Positions 53,735 to 62,732 of a stretch of DNA of 64,000 bases are shown one piece after another (position 1 is the stretch's first letter; every line of letters begins with the position of its first letter). A program made the translations under genes and the position numbers. The notes beneath the pieces were generated by a model. It had not been told where the DNA came from. It worked only from the letters and a program-made list of their open reading frames with translations, and searched no databases. Source of the stretch: Flavobacterium sp. Leaf82 (GTDB taxonomy: Bacteria > Bacteroidota > Bacteroidia > Flavobacteriales > Flavobacteriaceae); contig NZ_LMMA01000037.1 in NCBI RefSeq assembly GCF_001422725.1, forward strand, positions 62,001 through 126,000, given 5' to 3'.

Positions 53735-53953
53735 AAAATGTACCAATTTGATAATTAGATCATTTCCTGAAATACTCTAATTCTTGAATTCCGGAATACA
53801 AATTCTAAATTTTGAAACGCAATAATTTGTTAATTGATTTACCGAATTGATTATTTTACATTTATTTTGCCTTTCAAATAAAATCATAAAATTGAATTTG
53901 AGGTAGTTTTGAATTATCTCATTTTCTAATTATCTAATTATCCAATTGAAAAA
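53735..53953. other. AT-rich spacer with TTATCTAATT-type repeats
   Basis: 219 bp between two plus-strand genes, containing several near-copies of CTAATTATCTAATTATCC at its end (53924-53945). A similar block, TTATCTAATTTTCTAATTG, occurs at 27713-27747 near the ABC gene. No ORF or hairpin is seen. Confidence 0.4.
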
Positions 53954-54694
53954 ATGAAGCTAAGAGCCGATAATTTAATCAAAACCTACAAAGGTCGAAG
54001 CGTTGTAAAAGGAATTTCTGTTGAAGTTAATCAAGGAGAAATCGTTGGGCTTTTGGGACCAAATGGTGCTGGAAAAACGACTTCATTTTATATGATTGTA
54101 GGATTGGTAAAGCCAAATTCAGGAAATATTTATCTTGATGATTTAGACATTACCGATTATCCAATGTACAAGCGTGCACAACAAGGAATTGGTTATTTAG
54201 CACAGGAAGCTTCGGTTTTCAGAAAATTAAGCATCGAAGATAACATCTTGAGTGTTTTGCAATTGACTAAACTTTCTAAGGAAGAACAAATTGCAAAAAT
54301 GGAAAGCTTGATTGAAGAATTTAGTCTGGAACATATTCGTACGAACAGAGGTGATTTACTTTCCGGAGGAGAACGTCGTCGTACCGAAATTGCACGTGCT
54401 CTGGCAACAGATCCTAAGTTTATTTTATTAGATGAACCGTTTGCGGGGGTTGACCCTGTTGCAGTTGAGGATATCCAGAGAATTGTTGCTCAGTTAAAAA
54501 ATAAAAACATCGGAATTCTAATTACAGATCACAACGTTCAGGAAACTTTAGCGATCACTGATAAAACATACTTAATGTTTGAAGGTGGAATTTTGAAAGC
54601 AGGAATCCCGGAAGAATTAGTCGAAGATGAAATGGTTCGCCGTGTTTACTTAGGTCAAAACTTCGAGCTTCGTAAAAAGAAACTTGAATTCTAG
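53954..54694 (+). CDS. lptB: LPS export ABC ATPase LptB
   Basis: A 246-residue ABC ATPase that powers lipopolysaccharide extraction from the inner membrane with LptFG. Walker A is GPNGAGKT (35-42), the signature is LLSGGERRRTEIARA near 137, Walker B is FILLDEPFAGVDP, and the H-loop is ITDHNVQETL. GYLAQEASVFRKLS is characteristic of LptB. It is on its own; the remaining lpt genes are not here. Confidence 0.95.
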   Translation: MKLRADNLIKTYKGRSVVKGISVEVNQGEIVGLLGPNGAGKTTSFYMIVGLVKPNSGNIYLDDLDITDYPMYKRAQQGIGYLAQEASVFRKLSIEDNILSVLQLTKLSKEEQIAKMESLIEEFSLEHIRTNRGDLLSGGERRRTEIARALATDPKFILLDEPFAGVDPVAVEDIQRIVAQLKNKNIGILITDHNVQETLAITDKTYLMFEGGILKAGIPEELVEDEMVRRVYLGQNFELRKKKLEF

Positions 54695-54704
54695 AAAAAG
54701 TATA

Positions 54705-54787
54705 CAGTCCCAGTTTACAGTTTACAGTCGCAGTTTACAGTTCTCACTTTGACTGAATACTGTAAACTGAGACTGCGACTGGGACTG
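54705..54787. repeat. CAGTTTACAGT/ACTGAGACTG hairpin between convergent genes
   Basis: The left side (starting CAGTCCCAGTTTACAG) and the right side (ending CTGGGACTG at 54787) pair as a long imperfect hairpin. The same CAGTTTACAGT units form the element at 49207-49322. It likely terminates lptB and the GH25 gene. Confidence 0.7.
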
Positions 54788-54806
54788 AAATACTGCGATT
54801 GAAAAG

Positions 54807-55664
54807 CTATTCAACTGTAATAAATTGCAATTGCTCTAGATCACCGTTATAAATATTTACATCTACGCGATGTTTGATTCCGGGCAATGATGCTTTTTCT
54901 GTAAATTGCCAAAAAAGCCAATCGTCTTCGATTTTCTCTCTGTAAAAATTGTAATTGGCAATCCAGAATAGGTATTCTCCAAATTCTTCTTTCAGGAAAT
55001 CACTATAATAACGTTCGCCTGTATAAATAATTGGTCGAACCTGATAATGTGCTTCTACTTTATTCAACCAACGTTTTAAACCTTTTTTTAAACTATCCAA
55101 AGATTGGTTCTTTGGTAATTTCTCGATATCTAAAACTGGTGGCAAATCGCCTTTTTGCAATTTTACAGTTTTAATAAAAAGATCTGCCTGCTCAATTGAG
55201 TTTTCATTTGGACGGTAATAATGATAAGCACCACGAATGATTTTATGTTCTTTTGCGCCTTCCCAATTTTTTTTAAACTGCCTGTCTACTCTGTCATTTC
55301 CTGCAGTTGCACGAACAAAAACAAATTTTACAGGATATTTTTCATCCAGAACCTCGACTTCATCCCATTGTACTTTACCCTGAAATTCAGACACATCGAT
55401 CCCTATTACTTTTCCTTTATGATTTTCAAGGACTTTAATATTTCGAACATCAGACAAATGCTTATCAACGGCATCTTCGTCTAAAACTTTACTGGATTTA
55501 AAGCCAAGATAATATGCCAGTCCATCACGATAATGATAAACTGCCACAAAAAAAAGCAAAACAAAAAATGAATAAATAATAAAACGAATTGCTCTTACTA
55601 AAACCGATTTTTGAGGTTGCGATTTTCTGGAATAAGAAGTTCGTCTTGTCGTTTTTCTTGCCAT
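54807..55664 (-). CDS. Membrane-anchored GH25 lysozyme-like muramidase
   Basis: A 285-residue protein. A basic N-terminus (MARKTTRRTSYSRKS) precedes one transmembrane segment (about 24-44), so the catalytic domain lies in the periplasm. The GH25 fold shows GIDVSEFQGKV near 88, RATAGNDRVD, GAYHYYRP and the catalytic pair in PPVLDIEKLP (Asp, Glu), ending in IANYNFY. It should cleave peptidoglycan at N-acetylmuramic acid. It starts 10 bp after the pssA stop, forming an operon with it. Confidence 0.92.
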   Translation of the reverse strand: MARKTTRRTSYSRKSQPQKSVLVRAIRFIIYSFFVLLFFVAVYHYRDGLAYYLGFKSSKVLDEDAVDKHLSDVRNIKVLENHKGKVIGIDVSEFQGKVQWDEVEVLDEKYPVKFVFVRATAGNDRVDRQFKKNWEGAKEHKIIRGAYHYYRPNENSIEQADLFIKTVKLQKGDLPPVLDIEKLPKNQSLDSLKKGLKRWLNKVEAHYQVRPIIYTGERYYSDFLKEEFGEYLFWIANYNFYREKIEDDWLFWQFTEKASLPGIKHRVDVNIYNGDLEQLQFITVE

Positions 55665-55674
55665 TCGAATAAAT

Positions 55675-56391
55675 CTACTTTTTCAAAAATATATTATTCA
55701 CAACTGATAATAATACATAAAAAATGATAATCAACGGGATTGCCATGTATTGAAGTGTTATTACAAGAAGTAATGAAATCAATAAAAATACGATTTGAAG
55801 CACATTATCTTTTACTGTGAATTTCTTGATTTTTAGGGCAAATAAAGGAATTTCGGCATTTAAAATATAAGCACTACATAATGTAATTATTAATAAAACC
55901 CAGTGATTACTTAAAATTTCGAAAATCATTAAGGAATCCGAATATTCAATAACCAAAGGAAGACTCAGAATAAACAGCGCATTTGCAGGAGTTGGCAAAC
56001 CAATAAAAGAATCCGTTTGACGGGTATCTATATTAAAGTTTGCTAATCTGTAGCAAGAACCCAAGGTTACGATAAATCCTAAAAAAGGAATAAATACTGA
56101 CCCAACTACCTCGTGAGGATTTGCACTTTTTACAAACAAACTATACATTACATAACCAGGCACAACCCCGCTTGTAACCATATCTGCCAATGAATCTAAT
56201 TGCAGTCCAAGCGGACTTGAAACTTTGAATAATCTGGCAAAAAAGCCATCAAAAAAATCAAAAAAGATTCCTAAACAAACCATATAAAAAGCCATTAAAT
56301 AATCGGCTTGAGAAACAAAAACAACGGCGATGCAACCACAAAACAAATTGATTAATGTGATTAAATTAGGAATATGCTTTTTTACATTCAT
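55675..56391 (-). CDS. pssA: CDP-diacylglycerol-serine O-phosphatidyltransferase
   Basis: A 238-residue integral membrane enzyme with about eight hydrophobic segments that makes phosphatidylserine, the precursor of phosphatidylethanolamine. The CDP-alcohol phosphotransferase motif D-G-x2-A-R-x8-G-x3-D-x3-D is present as FDFFDGFFARLFKVSSPLG, then LDSLADMV. First gene of the operon with GH25; a TAAATTTG element lies upstream. Confidence 0.95.
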   Translation of the reverse strand: MNVKKHIPNLITLINLFCGCIAVVFVSQADYLMAFYMVCLGIFFDFFDGFFARLFKVSSPLGLQLDSLADMVTSGVVPGYVMYSLFVKSANPHEVVGSVFIPFLGFIVTLGSCYRLANFNIDTRQTDSFIGLPTPANALFILSLPLVIEYSDSLMIFEILSNHWVLLIITLCSAYILNAEIPLFALKIKKFTVKDNVLQIVFLLISLLLVITLQYMAIPLIIIFYVLLSVVNNIFLKK

Positions 56392-56420
56392 GTTTTATAT
56401 AATTTGATAATGACAGGGAA

Positions 56421-56428
56421 CAAATTTA
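56421..56428 (-). promoter_or_regulatory. -7 element of pssA-GH25
   Basis: TAAATTTG on the minus strand, 29 bp before the pssA start. No TTG at the standard distance. Confidence 0.4.
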
Positions 56429-56582
56429 GCATAATAACTGCATGTAAGAGGAGTTTTTGCAAGAGTTTTTTATTTGAAATTTCGAGTTTCGCATTATTTA
56501 TCAAAAGGAATAAATTTGCTGAGTAAAATATTATATTTTTGGTAAAAATTAAAACAGACTTCGGTTTGCTAAAAAATATCCG

Positions 56583-57650
56583 TTGAAGAAAACATTTGTG
56601 CTTTTATTATTTTGGTGTTATACAGTACAGTATGCGCAAACTGCTCGAAAATATTCGAATGAATTTATGAATATTGGTGTAGATGCTGCTGCGTTAGGTA
56701 TGTCCAGCGCGGTGACTGCTTCGACAAATGATGTAAACTCTGTTTATTGGAATCCCGCTGGATTAACCAATCTCGAAGATCATCAAATATCATTAATGCA
56801 CGCCAATTATTTTGCAAATATTGCACAATATAATTACATAGGTTATGCAAGTCCAATTGATGACAGGAGCGCCTGGGGAATTTCGATGATTCGTTTTGGT
56901 GTTGATGACATTATGGATACAACGCAATTAATCGACAATCAGGGAAATATTGACTATAATAGAATTAGTTTATTCTCGACTGCAGATTATGGTTTTACTT
57001 TTTCATATGCGCGAAAATTACCTGTTGAGGGATTTCAATATGGTGTAAATGCAAAAATAATAAGAAGGGTTATTGGTAAATTTGCTAATTCCTGGGGTTT
57101 TGGTTTTGATGTGGGACTTCAGTTTGAACGCAATAACTGGAAATTCGGATTAATGCTACGAGATATTACAACCACTTATAATGTCTGGAATATCGATGAA
57201 GAAGAGTATGCAAAGATTGCCAATGCGATTCCGGGAGAAAATAATGAATTACCGGAAAGCACTGAAATAACTTTGCCGAAAGCACAATTGGGGGTTTCAA
57301 GAAAGTTTGAATTTCATAATGATTACAGCCTTTTGGTTGCTACTAACCTGAACATGCGTTTTGAACAAACTAATGATATCATCTCTACAAAAACAGTAAG
57401 TATTGATCCTGCTTTAGGATTCGAATTTGGTTATACTGATCTTGTATTTTTGAGAGCCGGAGCAGGAAATTTTCAGAATGTAACACAATTAGACAATACT
57501 GAAAAAGTAAATTTTCAACCTAATATTGGTTTGGGATTTAAATATAAAGGTATTCAGGTTGATTATGCTTTAACTGACTTAGGAAACCAAAGTACCGCTT
57601 TGTATTCAAATATTTTTTCTTTAAAAGTAGATTTAGGTATCTTTAGATAA
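56583..57650 (+). CDS. PorV/PorQ-family outer-membrane protein
   Basis: A 355-residue outer-membrane beta-barrel with a signal peptide (to about residue 20, QYAQ). It has the PorV/UPF0164-type N-terminus: SNEFMNIGVDAAALGMSSAV, then DVNSVYWNPAGL and HANYFANIAQYNYIGYASP. PorV and PorQ act in the type IX secretion system; this protein lies far from por genes, so its exact role is uncertain. The start codon is TTG; no upstream ATG exists in frame and the next Met is residue 28. The DUF4105 gene follows 36 bp later. Confidence 0.85.
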   Translation: MKKTFVLLLFWCYTVQYAQTARKYSNEFMNIGVDAAALGMSSAVTASTNDVNSVYWNPAGLTNLEDHQISLMHANYFANIAQYNYIGYASPIDDRSAWGISMIRFGVDDIMDTTQLIDNQGNIDYNRISLFSTADYGFTFSYARKLPVEGFQYGVNAKIIRRVIGKFANSWGFGFDVGLQFERNNWKFGLMLRDITTTYNVWNIDEEEYAKIANAIPGENNELPESTEITLPKAQLGVSRKFEFHNDYSLLVATNLNMRFEQTNDIISTKTVSIDPALGFEFGYTDLVFLRAGAGNFQNVTQLDNTEKVNFQPNIGLGFKYKGIQVDYALTDLGNQSTALYSNIFSLKVDLGIFR

Positions 57651-57686
57651 AATTTACAAACCATAAACTTCTTAAAATTTTAAATC

Positions 57687-58823
57687 ATGAAAAATGTCAT
57701 TTTCAAAAAAACACTTTTTAGTTTACTATTCTTACTAAGTTTTATTGGTTTCAGCCAAAATTTACCACTCTCGAAAGATGCCAAAATAAGCGTTATCACT
57801 TGCGGATTGGGTAATGAAACGTATTCTTATTTTGGACATACGGCAATACGTGTTGCTGATCCCGGCAATAACATTGACGTTGTATATAATTATGGCGCTT
57901 TTGATTTCAGGACTCCAAATTTTGTTGCAAAGTTTGCAAAAGGAGATTTACAATATTTTGTAATCGTACACTCGTTTCCGGAATTTGTTGACGAATATAA
58001 TACAGAAAAAAGAAGTGTTTTTGAGCAGGAACTTCTTATTTCCCAAGATTCAAAACAAAAGCTTTTTGATAATTTAAACACGACCTTAGCTTCTGAAGAT
58101 CGTTATTATACCTATAAATTTATTGATAAAAACTGTACTTCGATGGTGGTTGACATCATCAATAAAAGTTTGAATGAAACTGTCATTACAAAAAAAGGAG
58201 ATACTGATATAACTTACAGATCTATTTTGTTTCCTTATTTTAATGGGCATTTTTACGATCAATTAGGCACAAGTATTATTTTTGGAACTAAAGTAGATCA
58301 GTTAGGTACCAAAATATTTTTACCTTTTGAATTAAAAAACAGCTTAGAAAAAACCAGGTATCAAAACCGTCCTTTAGTTAGTAAGACTCAAACGTTACTT
58401 AGCTTTGAGAAAGAAACACCCGGATCTTGGTGGAATAACGTTTATACTTATCTTTTTATTCTTGCTTTTGTTGTTTTGGCTCACAACAAAATAGTAGACA
58501 AAATCTATCTCCTTATTTTATCTTTTATGGGAATCTTTTTTGTTGCTGTGGGATTTTATTCTTTTCATCAGGAACTGGCGATGAATTATAATGTCCTTTT
58601 ATTTAGTCCACTATTATTGATTTTGATTTTTCTATCAATTATAAAAAACAAAAGATGGACGTATCGATTTGCCGTATTACACTTACTGTTTTTAATTGTT
58701 TACAGTATTTTCCTGATTAACAAAGCTCACTTTTTGATTGTTTTACCAATGATTATTACAAGCGGATTTGTTTTAGTAAGAGTTGCTATTCGAAACAAAA
58801 AACGTATTCCGATTATTATCTAA
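57687..58823 (+). CDS. DUF4105-domain membrane protein
   Basis: A 378-residue protein with a signal peptide (to about residue 24), a periplasmic domain and five C-terminal transmembrane segments (about 250-375). The domain shows YFGHTAIRVADP, ITCGLGN, KNCTSMVVDIINK (Cys) and FPYFNGHFYDQLG, typical of the DUF4105 (Lnb N-terminal-like) family, which has a conserved His/Cys pair that may be a papain-like active site. No substrate is known. It shares a transcript with the PorV-family gene. Confidence 0.85.
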   Translation: MKNVIFKKTLFSLLFLLSFIGFSQNLPLSKDAKISVITCGLGNETYSYFGHTAIRVADPGNNIDVVYNYGAFDFRTPNFVAKFAKGDLQYFVIVHSFPEFVDEYNTEKRSVFEQELLISQDSKQKLFDNLNTTLASEDRYYTYKFIDKNCTSMVVDIINKSLNETVITKKGDTDITYRSILFPYFNGHFYDQLGTSIIFGTKVDQLGTKIFLPFELKNSLEKTRYQNRPLVSKTQTLLSFEKETPGSWWNNVYTYLFILAFVVLAHNKIVDKIYLLILSFMGIFFVAVGFYSFHQELAMNYNVLLFSPLLLILIFLSIIKNKRWTYRFAVLHLLFLIVYSIFLINKAHFLIVLPMIITSGFVLVRVAIRNKKRIPIII

Positions 58824-58824
58824 A

Positions 58825-60219
58825 TTATTGTCCGCGGTAAAATAAAACTGTCGTAATGGTTTTAAAAGTGATACTTAAATCCAGAAAGATGCTTCGATGT
58901 TTAATGTAATATAAATCATATTGCAATTTTATCAAACTCTCGTCTATAGATTCACCATACGAATAATTGACTTGTGCCCATCCTGTAAGTCCTGGTTTAA
59001 TGACATGTCTGGTTTCATAAAAAGGCATTATTCGCGCTATTTCTTCAACAAAAAACGGTCTTTCCGGTCTTGGTCCAATTACTGCCATATCGCCTATTAG
59101 AACATTAAAAAACTGAGGCAGCTCATCTATTCTTGATTTGCGCATCATTTTACCAAAAGGAGTAATTCGTTTGTCATTTGAAGTTGCAAAAACAACTCCG
59201 TTAGATTCAGAATTTTCAATCATGGTTCTAAACTTGTAGATTTTAAAAACAATTCCGTTTTTGCCTACACGTTCCTGAGTATAAAACAATGGACCTTTAT
59301 TGGCAAAAAGATTTATTAGAAAAATTAAGGGAACAAAAAGGAAACAAACTAATAGTCCGCTAAAAGAAAACAGAAGTTCCATTGAGCGCACCAAAAACAG
59401 GTATAATTTATTATTGTTGCTTCGGCTAAAAGGGAAAAAACGATAAAAATCCCTGGATATATATTGCATTGGGATACGTTGGGTTTTACTTTCATAAACC
59501 TGCGTATATTCTCGAATTATATTTCCTGATTCTAATAAGTGAAGTAATTGCTGGTATAAATCAGCCGTAATTCCATCAGTTTTTTGAGAAGCTATTACAA
59601 TTTCAGAAACTTGGTTTTTAATTACAAAAGTCTCTAAATCATTCTTTTTAACTTCTTTTACATAATGAAATCCTGAGTTTTCTTTAGAAATTGAATCCGA
59701 ATTAACAAACCCAATAATTTTATAATGCGGATCGACGTTTTCCAGACTCAAAACTAATTCTTCGACTTGATTTTGATCACATATTAAAACAACATTTTGA
59801 GAAAAACGATGTGATGCAAGGAAATAAACATAAAAAAAACGCCATAGCAACAATGTGCCAAGTATTGTAAAGTAGAAAATAAATATGATTAATCGCTGCT
59901 TGGGCAATTCAGGAGATAAAACCGGCGTAAATAAATAGGCTAAACTAGAAGCGGTAACAGTAAAAATTACACTTTGAAGTATTTGAAATTGATTGCTGGC
60001 AACTTGCAAGTCATACATTTCGAAAATTACTCCAAAAGCAAATAGATAACTCAGTAGTAAAATAACATTTAAAAAATTATGTGTATCGAAAATAAAGTAA
60101 TTGTAATCAAATATCAAACTTAGTATATATAAAGCTGATAAGATAAAAACGGCATCAAAAATAAGAAGCAATATTCTTCTTTCCGATATTTCGAAATGCA
60201 TTTTGTTGTTAGAGAACAT
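58825..60219 (-). CDS. Polyprenyl-phosphate sugar-1-phosphate transferase (WcaJ/WbaP-like)
   Basis: A 464-residue membrane enzyme that transfers the first sugar-1-phosphate to undecaprenyl phosphate to start repeat-unit synthesis. It has four N-terminal transmembrane helices, a cytoplasmic Rossmann-like domain (about 145-240), another membrane helix and the C-terminal transferase domain with KIYKFRTM, DELPQFFNVL, GPRPERPFF and KPGLTGWAQVNY. ATG options at 60219 and 60201 are both possible. Last gene of the polysaccharide run, ending 1 nt from the convergent DUF4105 gene. Confidence 0.92.
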   Translation of the reverse strand: MFSNNKMHFEISERRILLLIFDAVFILSALYILSLIFDYNYFIFDTHNFLNVILLLSYLFAFGVIFEMYDLQVASNQFQILQSVIFTVTASSLAYLFTPVLSPELPKQRLIIFIFYFTILGTLLLWRFFYVYFLASHRFSQNVVLICDQNQVEELVLSLENVDPHYKIIGFVNSDSISKENSGFHYVKEVKKNDLETFVIKNQVSEIVIASQKTDGITADLYQQLLHLLESGNIIREYTQVYESKTQRIPMQYISRDFYRFFPFSRSNNNKLYLFLVRSMELLFSFSGLLVCFLFVPLIFLINLFANKGPLFYTQERVGKNGIVFKIYKFRTMIENSESNGVVFATSNDKRITPFGKMMRKSRIDELPQFFNVLIGDMAVIGPRPERPFFVEEIARIMPFYETRHVIKPGLTGWAQVNYSYGESIDESLIKLQYDLYYIKHRSIFLDLSITFKTITTVLFYRGQ

Positions 60220-60276
60220 TTAGTCAATTTGTTTAGGGGCTTAAACTTGAGTCAAATGTATTATAAAAAATAGAAT

Positions 60277-61626
60277 CTAATCTATCAAATTTTCTGTTTT
60301 TTCAGGAATTTTAACCTGAACTAAAAGTAATGACAATGCATATACAAAAGCCGGAGCTGCTGTTCGCATTGCGGCATGATTTATAGTTAATAACCAAAAG
60401 ACAAAAAAGGACAGGAAATATAAATGCTGCCTATTGTTGATATACACTACAAAAGGAGTTATAAAAAGCAATAAAAGTCCAAAAATCCCAAACAAACCAT
60501 GCTCACTAAGCATACGAGTAATCTCATTGTGTGAGGCTGCACTCTCGCCAAATGTTTCTTTCCTGATTTGTTTACCCATTCCGGCTCCAACTCCTAAAAT
60601 AGGATTATCCATAAAAATCGTAATTTCTTCACCCATTATTTCTTCCCGACCACCTAAACGATCTTTTTTTACTCTTCCTGCAGCATCTTGATTTGCATAT
60701 CGTTTTTGTATAAGTCCATTAGTCTGAACAGAAGAATAAACCCAAACTCCTGCAGCCATTACTCCAGTTAAAACGAAGACCATTACAAATTTATTCTTGC
60801 CTCTAGCATTTGAAAAACTATATAATAAAGACAACAAACAAACAATCATAACTGCAGCTGTTATAACTCCTCCTCTTGAAAAAGTAACAATCCCTCTGTA
60901 AGTCATAAATAATAGCAAAAAGCCATTTATAAGGATTGCTTTTTTTGATTTTGAGAATAATATTAATTGCGTAAAAAACACAAACATTCCTAAACCTAAA
61001 GCTGTCGAAACCTGATTAGGACCAAAACCTCCGGAAGTTTCAAAATTAGATTGTGTACCTGTTACAACATCCCTAACGCTTGGGTTAAATAAAAATAAGT
61101 ATACGGTTGTACTTACTAATGGTAATCCCATTGCAACTAATACATTTTGTAAATCAGTAAATAAAATTCTTCTTTTAAACATGTAGATTGCGGATATCGC
61201 TAGACATACGGGTCCCGATAAATTAAAAACCAATGACTTTTTGATATCAATAGAAGGATTAAAAACTGTAGAGGTAATTAAAATTGATGGAATTAATAAA
61301 ATCAGGAAAAACCAATATATAAATGCATTCGTAGAAAAATTACTATACATCATACCCAAAAGCATGAAAAAAGCCACTCCGAATTTAACAAACTCATTAT
61401 TGAAATTTCCGCCGGTCATTCGCAAAAAAACCTCAACTCCTACTAAATATCCTGCAACTAAAAGAACTTCATTGTTCTTGTTTTTGGTTCTGTAAACGAT
61501 AAAAAAACCAACAACAAGAATTAAAAGCGCATATATTTTTGATAAAAAAGGAACTGTAAAAACAACTAAAGCAATTGCCGCATGTATTAGAAGCAGAAAA
61601 CTATAGGATGATTTTGAATTTTTCAT
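60277..61626 (-). CDS. O-antigen ligase / Wzy-type polymerase family protein
   Basis: A 449-residue inner-membrane protein with about 11 transmembrane segments. The family's large periplasmic loop contains GVGAGMGKQIRKETFGESAASHNEITRMLSEHG (PF04932-type), with the conserved Arg/His before the last helices. It ligates or polymerises surface polysaccharide units. In the operon between a glycosyltransferase and the priming enzyme. Ligase versus polymerase cannot be told from sequence alone. Confidence 0.88.
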   Translation of the reverse strand: MKNSKSSYSFLLLIHAAIALVVFTVPFLSKIYALLILVVGFFIVYRTKNKNNEVLLVAGYLVGVEVFLRMTGGNFNNEFVKFGVAFFMLLGMMYSNFSTNAFIYWFFLILLIPSILITSTVFNPSIDIKKSLVFNLSGPVCLAISAIYMFKRRILFTDLQNVLVAMGLPLVSTTVYLFLFNPSVRDVVTGTQSNFETSGGFGPNQVSTALGLGMFVFFTQLILFSKSKKAILINGFLLLFMTYRGIVTFSRGGVITAAVMIVCLLSLLYSFSNARGKNKFVMVFVLTGVMAAGVWVYSSVQTNGLIQKRYANQDAAGRVKKDRLGGREEIMGEEITIFMDNPILGVGAGMGKQIRKETFGESAASHNEITRMLSEHGLFGIFGLLLLFITPFVVYINNRQHLYFLSFFVFWLLTINHAAMRTAAPAFVYALSLLLVQVKIPEKTENLID

Positions 61627-61643
61627 TTTTTATTTATTGTCTT

Positions 61644-62732
61644 TTAAACGGTAAAAGTAGTCAAAGATTTTAACCATAAAAGATACTTTTTGATAATAGT
61701 TGTTTCGCTAAATTGCAACTGAACGTTATGATGCAAAGCCAAACCAATCTTATTTCTGTAATTTTCATCGGCGATTAGTTTTTCAATTGCTGTAACAAAT
61801 GAGTTTAGATCATTAGATTCTATCACTATTCCTTGCTCGTTTGAAGTAATTATTTTTGAAATTTCACCCACATTTGTAGCTACAACAGGCAAATTATACA
61901 TTCCGTATTCTAAAATTGCCAACGGAAGTCCTTCTGAAAGAGACGGAAGAACGGCGATCTGGCATTGTTCTAATGCAGAATTAACAGTATTAGTTGTTCC
62001 ATAAAAAAAGATAGTTTCGTCAAGTTTTAAGTCATTAATCTTTGTCTTTAATCTATCAGAATACGAATCTTGAAAATCTTTGCCAAACAAATGAAATGTC
62101 CAATCCGGAAATTTGTCTTTAATCAAATTTGCAGCATTTATTAATAATTCATAATTTTTTTGCGGACGTAAATTTGCTACACAAATTATTCTTTTGCCTT
62201 CTAATCCTTTTAAATTTATTTTTTCTACTGAAACAGAAGTGTCAATTATAAAATTAGGAAAGTAAACAACATTTGAACTCCACAAATATGAATTTGCCCA
62301 ATCTCTAAGGGCAGTATTAACCGAAATAATTGCGAGAAAAAAAAAGGATCCCAATTTTAAACTCAGGCTTTTGCGGGAAGATAAATCTTGCGAAATCCCA
62401 TAATGATCATGCCAAATAATTTTGACTTTCGGCAAAGTTAGTTTCACCAAAACAGCAATAAAAAAAGAAGAACTATGAGCATGAATTACATCAACTCTAT
62501 TCTTTTTTAAATATTTACGCAATCTGAAAACTGCCTGAAGATCTATTTTCTTTTTTTTATTCAGGAATAAATAAGAAACCTTTTTATCAATTTGATTGAC
62601 CAACAATCCTTCTTTTCTAGAGGCAACTAATCCTGAAAACTGTATTTCTTTTGATAATGCATTTGCATAATTCACCGCCATTCGCTCTGCTCCGCCAGCT
62701 TCTAAAGAGTCTATTATTTGTACAATTCTCAT
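61644..62732 (-). CDS. Glycosyltransferase, GT4 family
   Basis: A 362-residue cytosolic or membrane-associated GT-B enzyme. It starts RIVQIIDSLEAGGAERMAVNYA, the typical GT4 N-terminus, and has HAHSSSFF, RPQKNYELLINA and the EX7E-like SLSEGLPLAILEYGMYNLPVVAT motif near 285. It adds one sugar to the growing lipid-linked oligosaccharide. It overlaps the preceding glycosyltransferase by 4 nt (ATGA). Confidence 0.92.
   Translation of the reverse strand: MRIVQIIDSLEAGGAERMAVNYANALSKEIQFSGLVASRKEGLLVNQIDKKVSYLFLNKKKKIDLQAVFRLRKYLKKNRVDVIHAHSSSFFIAVLVKLTLPKVKIIWHDHYGISQDLSSRKSLSLKLGSFFFLAIISVNTALRDWANSYLWSSNVVYFPNFIIDTSVSVEKINLKGLEGKRIICVANLRPQKNYELLINAANLIKDKFPDWTFHLFGKDFQDSYSDRLKTKINDLKLDETIFFYGTTNTVNSALEQCQIAVLPSLSEGLPLAILEYGMYNLPVVATNVGEISKIITSNEQGIVIESNDLNSFVTAIEKLIADENYRNKIGLALHHNVQLQFSETTIIKKYLLWLKSLTTFTV

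Noticed and set aside
53924..53950. TTATCTAATT repeats as an operator
   Set aside because: Simple AT-rich sequence without symmetry; also seen near 27713 without a common gene type.
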